A stretch of DNA of 64,000 nucleotides, taken from the NCBI GenBank assembly GCA_902806595.1, contig CADCXC010000047.1:237575-301574 (forward strand), in the 5' to 3' direction. Positions 56,186 through 64,000 of this stretch are shown here, piece after piece. The stretch comes from Pyrenopolyporus hunteri. Taxonomy: Eukaryota > Ascomycota > Sordariomycetes > Xylariales > Hypoxylaceae. How positions within the stretch are numbered: the first letter of the stretch is position 1; every line of letters begins with the position of its first letter. Under the pieces are notes generated by a model. The model saw only the letters and a program-made list of their open reading frames with translations, was not told the DNA's origin and did not search any database. Both the position numbers and the translations under genes were made by a program.

Positions 56186-57285
56186 TCATAGCTCATTCTT
56201 CAACGCATTGTTTGTAGGCGCAGCTAGAGGCGGACCCTCAGGCGTGACGTAGGCCTTGGTCATCCCGCCGTCCACCACCATCTCGTGGCCGTTCACAAAT
56301 CCAGCCTCGTCGGACGCTAGAAACAATACGGCCTGGGCCTGTTCTACGGCCTCGCCAAACCGACCGGTGGGAAAGTGTATCTCGCGCCGCATACGCTTAG
56401 GCACGTCGTCGCCGAGCCAATCTTGCAAGAGCGGCGTATTCAGGGGCGCCGGGCATAAGCTGTTAAACCGGAAACCCTCCCGGGCGTGGACGATAGCTAG
56501 CTCGCGAGTCAGAGCCAGGACCGCTCCCTTGGAGGCCGTGTACGCCAGCTGAGGGGTAGCGGAACCGACGAGGGCGACGACGGATGCTGTATTGATGATG
56601 CTACCCTTGGACTTCTTATTCCGCCTTAGGGATAGCACCGCGTGCTTGCACCCATACCATACTCCCTTGACGTTGATCGACATGGTCAAGTCCCATATCT
56701 CTTCCGGCGTTCCTACGGCATCGTCGTCTCGGGCGTGCATGATGCCCGCGTTGTTGAAGATGACGTCGAGGCCGCCCCACGAATCCAGAGCTTCGACCGT
56801 CGCTTTTACTTGGTCCTCCTTGGATACGTCGCAGACCTAGGAAGGTTAGGGGAGTAACCCTACGTTAGCCTACGACTTAACCGCGGAGCCAGCGCTGCGC
56901 TGGTTCTTTTTCCACGCGGCCATGGAGACCCGAGGAGCGTAGCAACTTATGGCATACGTACCCTTGTTTCAACCCTACTAGCTTGCGGTACCAGTTGTAG
57001 GACCTTGGCTTTCGCCTTCTCGAGCGCCGGGCCGGAGATGTCGGCCATCATGATGTTGGCGCCCTCTTTTGCGAAGAGGATCGACGTCTCGAGGCCAATT
57101 CCACTGCACATATGTGTGATCCGCGTCAGCTTCCAGGTAATTAATTATCTTCCACCGCAACCTATACTTTGCCTCTCTCACCGCCCAGCTCCGCGTGCTT
57201 GCTAACGATCCGAAACCACATACCCAGCGCCTCCGGTGATGATGGCATTCTTGCCGGCTAAGCGACCCTTATTCCCGGAAGCCAT
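56186..57285 (-). CDS. Short-chain dehydrogenase/reductase (classical SDR)
   Basis: Three exons: 57285-57224, 57103-56962 and 56836-56186, with phases closing to 284 residues. The cofactor motif TGGAGGIG is split by intron 1 and restored by the join (IITGGAG + GIGLETS). NNAG, the catalytic Ser in NTASVVA and YTASK complete the classical set; GLDVIFNNAGIMHARD and the C-terminal GFVNGHEMVVDGGMTKAYV are typical. Acidic Asp in MMADIS at the end of beta-strand 2 suggests NAD(H) preference. It is cytosolic with unknown substrate. It lies convergent to the methylisocitrate lyase gene, but no SDR step is known in the methylcitrate cycle. Confidence 0.9.
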
Positions 57286-60200
57286 TCTGCCGCCGACTTG
57301 CTACTTTACTACAAGTACGATCGAGAACGTCGCTCAAATCGAATGGCGATATATCGACGAGAGTGGGGTTTGCGAGGAGCGATTGGCAGCGGTAGGGTGT
57401 GTCCAACCGTGGAATAGCCCGGCTCGGAAAGAAAAGTGCGAATATATATAAAGGCCTGGACCACCTAAATAAGAAAATCGGGAGGCTCTACAAGTTCGAT
57501 ATTTAGATATACACTATCATAAGACATTTAGGGATAAGTGATGTCTCTTACTATAACCTAGCTGAATATTCGGTATTGTCCGGGCTGCTTAGGGATGTAG
57601 GTGTTGTACTGTATCGTACTGTATTATATTGTATTGTGATAAATATATGAAGTTGGATGGTGGTGGTGGTCCGAACTAATTCTAGCGGGGGGTGCGGCGT
57701 CCCGTAACCCCTCCGCTAGCTTCCGACAACGGCGCTACGGAATACCTATTGGCGATAGGGGGGCTGCCTCGTTTATCACGATCCGGAGTTATCATTGACA
57801 CAGGAGGATCCAAGCCGTTCACAAGGTAGGGACCTACTCACCCATGCCAGTTCTTGATAGCCTGCGATGTGCATGTAATATACGAACTTTGCGCCATCTA
57901 GCCAAACACATATTCGTACCTACCCACCTACTACATAGTAACTGTCATAAGATTTAGGAAATGAATATGGGACGGATTGCGGTAGCCCTTCTATAGGAAT
58001 TTAGCGACGCATGTAGGGTTTATATTTTACTTGAATATCGGTTCTCATGAGCACCCCCGTTCGACGAAAACCGCCAACCCATCGAGTATCGAATTGGTTG
58101 CCTATTGGTGAGGCGAACGCGGGCAGGCGGACACAAGCATAGCGAAATATGTTACTTCTAACGAGACTCACGAGACTTACGAGAGCGCCAGTCGCGGATA
58201 GCTCACCCTCAAGCGAGTCATCCATACCGTACCAAGGTAATTCTAAGCAACAACTCCAAGTAATATCCACCTCTAACCCGCATGTAACGAGCAATGCAAG
58301 TTCTACGCAATATCGCCGTGGGATCATGAGCCCAACTTACCTAGACCCCGGACGGCATTATGTAGCACATGCATCCCGGACCCCGGATAGCGCTCGGGTC
58401 CAACTTGTTTGCTGATGCGGCGGCGTCCCCTCTTCGATACCGCATGTAGATATGGATTACCTACCTAGGTACCTAGCCTAGCAGCCATAGAGTGAGAAGG
58501 GCGGGCGTCGTCTCGAGGATCATATCCGTTTTCGACGATTCCGCAGGCGTATCCAAGGGGCAAATATTAAAACATGGCGTACCTGACGCGTGGGCTACAC
58601 CGATCCGTTTCCGCCCACTGCGACGACGTTGACCAAATCCTGTCGAATCACGATCGTGCGGAAGTTCCGCAAAGAAAAAGTTCTATCGTTTGCGAGCGGT
58701 GAGTTGATTGATGACTCGGGTACCTACGTAACACTTGTCCATCAAGTCGGGTCGAGTTTCGAGCTTGGTATCTTGAGTCATCACGCCGAGAATAGAGCGC
58801 ACCACCCATACGGCCGGGTATGAGTGTCGGGAAAAGCGATATGCATCCCAGAGCCGGAAGCTCGCGGCCAAAAAGTCAGCAACCAGTCGAACGTCGGCGC
58901 TGGACGTCGGGGGACAGGCCTATACTAACCTATGCTAAGTACCTAATTATTATGTGTTGGTTGTACCGTGCCGTGGAAGCTTGCGTGGCATAACAGACGC
59001 CAGCCACCGGAGACTAATAATCCCGCTCGATTCGTCGGTCGGCTGCACCCCCGATACAGGGAGACCCTCACGACGCTGCTGGCATACGTATAAAAGACGA
59101 GCTTGGGAGGGGAGCGTCGGCAGCGGGAAGCTATAGCCACCTATTTTACTCGCTAGACAGTCCGCTAACCTGGGCCGCGACGCTCATTCTCCTACGATCT
59201 TTGGGAAGACCGAGTCCGCAACGAGGATGCTTCGGCCGTGGCTAGGGTCGACATTCGTCCTGGCGGAAGGGCGGAGAGTCTGGTCTGAATAGCATCGGGA
59301 TGCGCAGCGACGTAGTCACGCGCCGTAAGCCTACCTACAGACGAGCGCCCCTATTCACCGCGTTCACACGTAAGACGAAGTGCTCGACGGATAAAATCAC
59401 GCAACGAGGAGGAGAATTCCCGAGCTCCTTTCATTGGACCGAAGCAGCGAGTTCACGACGTTACTCCCCATACAGATGGGGCTACAGGCGGACAAGATAT
59501 CTTACTCAGTCTGCAGCCTTGAAAATAGTTGCATGAACGAGCTTCACATAATATAAGGCGGATATCGTATGTATATACCACATGGGGTACGAAGCCACCA
59601 TGCATGTAATACTGAATGCGGATTGTGGCGTCAGATAAACGTGTGAGGGTTGTAGCTCGGGGGGGGGGCAGGGGGGTCCCTACTACGCTGTAACGACGTT
59701 GACATGCAGTGTTAGGGTTATTGGGCGTACGGGGGCTAAATAATTTGGTACCTAGGTACCTATGTTACATCGGGTATCGTCCCTATCGTATTATTTGTAC
59801 CTAGGTATTGTACGTTGGAGGGGGGGAGGTTGTCAAACCCCGCCGAGGGGACCGGGGCCTGGGAGCTTAGCTTATCTCTACCAATCACGTTGAGGCTTCG
59901 AAATCTACATAGGCAAGGCCAAGATACCTAGGTAGATCTCCGGGTTCTAGAGGTCATTGTCTTGTTTTTTTCCCTTCCTATGTGCTCCGCGCCGATCCTC
60001 CCTGACGTGGTTGTCTTTCCTTCAGCCTTACGAGCGTACCTGGCAGTCTTGTGTTTCCCTGCTTCTAGAAATACGCAGTTCCTAGACGTCGTCCCATACC
60101 CGTTATATCATTTTCGATCCGACCAAGTATATATATTTACATCCTCTCCTCCCGCGTGTATTCGCCTAGGTTGTCGCAGATTCCTCTGACTTACCAAGAA

Positions 60201-60412
60201 TTGACTACTCGTGTACGCCGAGAGCAGTTCCTCTTTTTTTTTTTTTTTTTATTCTTCTTCATCCTCTATCTACCTATCTATATCCTCCTTTGGCGCGACG
60301 CGGCTCGAGCTACCTACACCAGCCGGTCGACTAATACGTTCCCCAGACATATAGAGCTTTTCTTCCCTCCCCTCCATCTTCTCTATACAACCTCCCCTCC
60401 CCAACCTTCAAC
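57286..60412. other. 3.1-kb intergenic region
   Basis: No gene supported. It contains a TACTGTATCGTACTGTATTATATTGTATTGTG tract near 57605-57638, G-runs at 59659-59677 and 59819-59830, a CCTAGGTACC palindrome at 59750-59765, and a T18 run at about 60233-60250 in the probable promoter/leader of the downstream gene. Confidence 0.5.
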
Positions 60413-62013
60413 ATGGCTCTGACACCTCCCATCACAGCCGACTCGCTACCGGAACTCCTTAAAGATGACACCAAGGTTAAGCTGGCCGGAGTCGACGTGG
60501 ACGGGATGCTTCGAGGGAAGGTTGTATCCAAGAAGAAGTTCCTCTCGATAGCTAAGGAAGGGTTCGGCTTCTGCAGCGTAATATTTGGTTGGGACATGCA
60601 CGACAGAACCTACGATAAGGAGCTGAAGATCAGCAACAAGAAGAACGGCTACCGCGACCTGATTGCGGTGCCCGATCTAAACAGCTTCCGCCGCATACCC
60701 TGGGAAGATAACATCCCCTTCTTCCTAGTCAGCTTCTTCGACGACGACGCTAAGCGCATGTGCGCCGACCCGCGGGGCCTACTTCGGGCCACAGTCGAGA
60801 AGTTGGAAGCCAAGGGGTATAATGCTATGGCAGGAGGTTTGTCACATTCCCGGTCTCCCTTACTTTTCTATTTCATTTGCTACACATAACCGTCCCCCCC
60901 CTCCCCCTTCACTCAGCCTCCGACCCCCGCGCGCCATTATGAGCGTCGCTGTTTATGATGCCAACAAGTAACCCTATAGCCGAAATCGAATTCTTCCAGT
61001 TTAAACCACCCACCTCGACATCCTCGACCACCGACTCGCCCGCCCCGTCCGTCGCCTCCTTCCTAAACGACAATCCGCCGCACGCCCTACCTCCGCTGAC
61101 CGAGGGCATGTTCGGTTACAGCATCACGCGGCCGACGCTCAACAAGTCGTACTATTACGACGTATTCGATTCGTGCGCCAAATTCAGGTGCGACCTGGAG
61201 GGCTGGCACACGGAAAGCGGACCCGGAGTCTACGAGGCGGCGCTAGAATTCGGCCAAATCTCCGAGATGGCCGACCGGGCCTCCCTCTTCAAGTACGTCG
61301 TCAGGTCCGTCGCGAGCGGCTACGGGATCACCCCCTGCTTCATGGCGAAGCCCAGGCACGGCCTGCCGGGGAACAGCGGGCATACGCACGTGTCCGTCGT
61401 GGACAAGGACGGCAAGAACCTGTTCTTCCGCGAAGAGAAGGACGAGAACGCAAAGTACCCCGACATCGCGCACCTGAGCGACCTCGGGCGCCATTTCCTC
61501 GCCGGCGTCTTGGACGGTTTGCCCGACGTGATGCCGATGCTCGCCCCCACCATAAACAGCTATAAGCGCCTGGTCGAGAACTTCTGGGCACCCGTGACCG
61601 TTTCGTGGGGTCTGGAGCACCGCGCGGCTTCCGTCAGACTGATCGCCCCACCAACCTCTAAGCCCGGCGCCACTCGTTTCGAGGTCCGCGTCCCCGGCGC
61701 CGACGCCAACCCTTACTTCGTCATGTCCGCCATCCTGGCCCTCGGATGGCGCGGCGTCGAGAAGAAGCTCGAGATCCCAATCCCCCCGCTGGGCCTCGGC
61801 CAAGACGTCGGCGGCGTCACCGACCAAGGCGCTCGTCTCGCGAGAAACCTGAGGGAGGCCACCGATAGATTCATGAGCAAAGAGAGCGTCGCTCGCGAAG
61901 TCTTCGGCGACGATTTCGTCGACCACTTTGGCGGCACCAGGGAGAACGAGATACGGCTCTGGGACGAGGCCGTGACGGATTGGGAGCTGAAGCGGTATAT
62001 CGAGACCGTGTAA
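60413..62013 (+). CDS. Glutamine synthetase-like (GSI-type / FluG C-terminal-like) ligase
   Basis: Two exons, 60413-60836 and 60980-62013. The joint GGA G+CC restores AMAGAEIEFFQFK. Product 485 residues, near the length of stand-alone GSI-like proteins. The N-terminal beta-grasp includes AGVDVDGMLRGK. The catalytic domain has the metal-binding Glu in GAEIEFF and in GPGVYEAAL, the ATP/substrate segment GNSGHTHVSV, RLVENFWAPVTVSWGLEHRAASVRLI, and the Arg-containing FEVRVPGADANPYFVM. A linker rich in Ser/Thr/Pro (residues ~153-180) is unusual inside the fold. Such fungal proteins are distinct from the housekeeping GSII/GlnA and may gamma-glutamylate amines or make signals as proposed for FluG; the substrate is unknown. 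Confidence 0.87.
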
Positions 62014-62892
62014 AGTAACGCGCGGATACGTATACTGAGGTTACGGTGTTTCTTTAGATCGGGTGTACGATATCCTTGTATAACAGTCTCAAGGTTTAAG
62101 TAATTCGGGTAGCTTCTTCTTGAACAAGATTTTTTTTTTTTTTCCCCTATTCCTCCTTTACGCTATAATGCCGTCTAAGGGCACATTGCTACCTACCGTA
62201 TCCAGGTAGGTTTGCCGAGATAGTTTAAGCTCGAGTTAAGCGACGTACAACAAAGTTTTCGGCATTCCAAATCAACCCCTCATTCTCGGTCTTCCTCATA
62301 ACAATCATCAACATAACATAGCACAGCCCCGACGGTGAACTACGTAAAAACTGGATTCTCCGGATTTGAAATACGTCCTAGATAGTGGCTATCATATAGC
62401 CCTAGAGTAGTTAGAAGCTGATGATATTGTCTTGCATTGGTCATCATCCCCCTCCTCGTGTAGATCTATCGCCGAATACCCCGCCCCACGGGATAGATAC
62501 GGCTTCATTATAAATCCGACTGCTCTCGCCATCTGTTCCGCAGCCACTCCTAGACTTGAGCTGACAAGGTAGAAGGAAGTTCAAAAAAAAAAAAAAAAAA
62601 ACAATTATTGAGTTGGGGCGGGTATCTCGGGGGTCGTGGCGCGTGATTACTCCACTGATCAGTGTATTTTAGCTTCAGCTTTTTCGTATTTCTCCCACTG
62701 AGTTGTAGTTTAGGAGCCTTTTTCAGCAGCAGTTTAGCTACGCCATATACACACACTCTTTTATCCTCATCGGACTCGTTTCTCACTGATCAGACGTTAT
62801 TTCCAAGAGGCAGGAGCGTAGAAGCTTATTTGCGGCGTATAAGCCCAGATATTCCTTCTATCCCTACCCTGGAGCTCCCGCTCCAGCTCATT
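62014..62892. other. Intergenic region
   Basis: 880 bp with homopolymer T and A runs (62130-62142, 62582-62600). No gene seen; the last 150 bp may be the former promoter/leader of the telomeric pseudogene. Confidence 0.6.
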
Positions 62893-63774
62893 ATGGCTGT
62901 AGACGCGAGCAAAACCACCAGTCGTTCGAAAGTTCCGTTAACGGATCTGGACTCGAGGTTAACGATTCAAGCCCCCCTTAAGACGGGGTCGCGGCCCGGG
63001 TTTAGTCTTCCTGCTCGACGAAACGTTCGATCTTCGCAAGCGCGAGAAGACTTTAGATCCCCCACCCCTACAAAAGTGCGCAGAGGAAAGCTTTGCCGTT
63101 GCGCAGCTCAGGATTCCAAGGAAATTCGACCAAGACTTGGTCCGCGATGGCCTTGGCTCGGCTATTTCGAAGTTATCAACGCTGTCATCCTGGGACCAAA
63201 GCGAGAAAGTTGGGGTCATCAGTTAGCTAAACAGAAGACAATGCAGCGCAAGAGCGAAATAAGCGATAGTTCCCCAAGCTAACTACTGACCCTGCAAAAG
63301 TTTATATGTCGGTTGTAGAATCAGCCCTCCTGGAAAAGATCGAAGCTTATTCTGAGATATGCGCCGTGATATGGTACGGCGCATCGCCAGCGGCAGCTAC
63401 CACCGCCACCGAAAAACCGCTACTGACGCACGTAGCTGGAGGTTCCAGGGATCATGTCGAGGGCGGCGGAGATGGGGAGCGCCATCACTACGAGGGCGCT
63501 GATTCATTCTTCGTGATCCCGGCGCACGAGAACTATAGTCACGCCGATGCTTCGATAGCCCACACGAGGACGCTCACATTCCTGAAGCCGCTTGTCAGCG
63601 GGCCCTACTTCGACCTCGGCAAGATATGGGACGAGCACACCTACTGGTAGCTCGTAGGGCGATCGGTTGAGAAACCATGGCGACCATGGTGGAAGAGCCC
63701 TACGTCAACCACGTGCCGACCATGACTGGAGGCATCGGACGCCGAGCTTTAACAGATTTTTATAGGAATTATTT
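62893..63774 (+). pseudogene. Dienelactone-hydrolase-like (carboxymethylenebutenolidase-type) gene, broken and truncated by the telomere
   Basis: Coding homology is spread over shifting frames. 62893-62970 reads MAVDASKTTSRSKVPLTDLD to TIQ. An extra base near 62971 shifts to a frame reading GPGLVFLLDE, KTLDPPPLQKCAEESFAVAQ and KVGVI (to 63221). A probable intron 63222-63300 (branch CTAAC/CTGAC) leads to YMSVVESALL, CAVIWYGA, THVAGGS, FFVIPAHENYSHADAS, AHTRTLTFLKPLVSGPYFDL and IWDEHTYW. A TAG at 63648 interrupts, and a missing base near 63675 shifts again to MATMVEEPYVNHVPTMTGG and DFYRNYF, where TTAGGG repeats begin. The order matches a fungal DLH-like family of roughly 400 residues or more whose C-terminal region is absent here. 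It is non-functional as it stands. Confidence 0.75.
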
Positions 63775-64000
63775 TTAGGGTTAGGGTTAGGGTTAGGGTT
63801 AGGGTTAGGGTTAGGGTTAGGGTTAGGGTTAGGGTTAGGGTTAGGGTTAGGGTTAGGGTTAGGGTTAGGGTTAGGGTTAGGGTTAGGGTTAGGTTAGGTT
63901 AGGGTTAGGGTTAGGGTTAGGGTTAGGGTTAGGGTTAGGGTTAGGGTTAGGCTAGGCTAGGTTAGGCTAGGGTAGGTTAGGTTAGGTTAGGCTAGGTTAG
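63775..64000 (+). repeat. Telomere, (TTAGGG)n, chromosome right end
   Basis: About 29 TTAGGG units from 63775 to about 63950, with one patch of TTAGG units near 63889-63900. They are followed by degenerate TTAGGC/CTAGG/TTAGG units to the end of the window. The G-rich strand runs 5'->3' outward, as expected for a right chromosome end. Confidence 0.97.

Noticed and set aside
61243..61926. 227-codon minus-strand ORF
   Set aside because: Shadow of the glutamine-synthetase-like exon in GC-rich coding DNA.
1..64000. tRNA, 5S rRNA, rDNA, CRISPR array, PKS/NRPS core genes
   Set aside because: Looked for B-box-like GGTTCGA contexts, 5S consensus pieces, regular spacer arrays and megasynthase motifs; none found.

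Overview
The window is the right-hand end of a chromosome from a filamentous ascomycete (Pezizomycotina). The taxonomic evidence is: a terminal TTAGGG array; short GT-AG introns of about 45-160 bp with CTAAC/CTGAC-like branch sites; a fungal Zn2Cys6 regulator; CRH and GH16 cell-wall enzymes; a Dal5-type permease; and a DUF4360 secreted protein. Intergenic DNA and several introns are littered with a palindromic tetranucleotide motif (TAGG/CCTA, e.g. CCTAGGTACCTAGG). I associate this with some Sordariomycetes, but genus and species cannot be fixed from the sequence alone.

Layout. 1-8.7 kb: an S41-like peptidase cut by the window edge, a 3-dehydroshikimate dehydratase-like enzyme, a 1.06-kb inverted-repeat transposable element, and a cytochrome P450 whose stop codon lies in the terminal repeat of that element. 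10.8-21.8 kb: a Zn2Cys6 transcription factor (7 exons), an indoleamine 2,3-dioxygenase, a Calvin-type sedoheptulose-bisphosphatase-like enzyme, a GH105 unsaturated glycuronyl hydrolase and an allantoate-type MFS permease. This is an accessory metabolic neighbourhood. 22.6-29.5 kb: an RNPS1-like SR protein, a cupin protein with a difficult gene model, an unrecognised proline-rich gene and a possible 83-residue gene. 29.5-34.7 kb is a gene desert.

34.7-47.7 kb is rich in cell-wall and secreted functions: a type II membrane GH16 glucanase-like protein, a multi-pass family 2 glycosyltransferase, a CRH-type chitin-glucan transglycosylase with a C-terminal membrane anchor, and a DUF4360 secreted protein. 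50.4-55.7 kb holds two mitochondrial enzymes of the methylcitrate cycle, 2-methylcitrate synthase and 2-methylisocitrate lyase, arranged head to head around one 1.65-kb promoter region. They are followed by a short-chain dehydrogenase and a glutamine-synthetase-like enzyme.

The last 1.1 kb before the chromosome end is a dienelactone-hydrolase-like gene that carries a frameshift, a premature stop and a second frameshift. It is cut off mid-domain where TTAGGG repeats begin at about 63775, with no subtelomeric satellite or helicase gene between. This looks like a broken chromosome end healed by telomere addition inside or next to a decaying gene.

Gene models were joined by hand. Exon boundaries were accepted where GT-AG sites, reading phase and remembered family sequence agreed; I state where they did not. 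No database search was possible, so product names are from recognition of family motifs.
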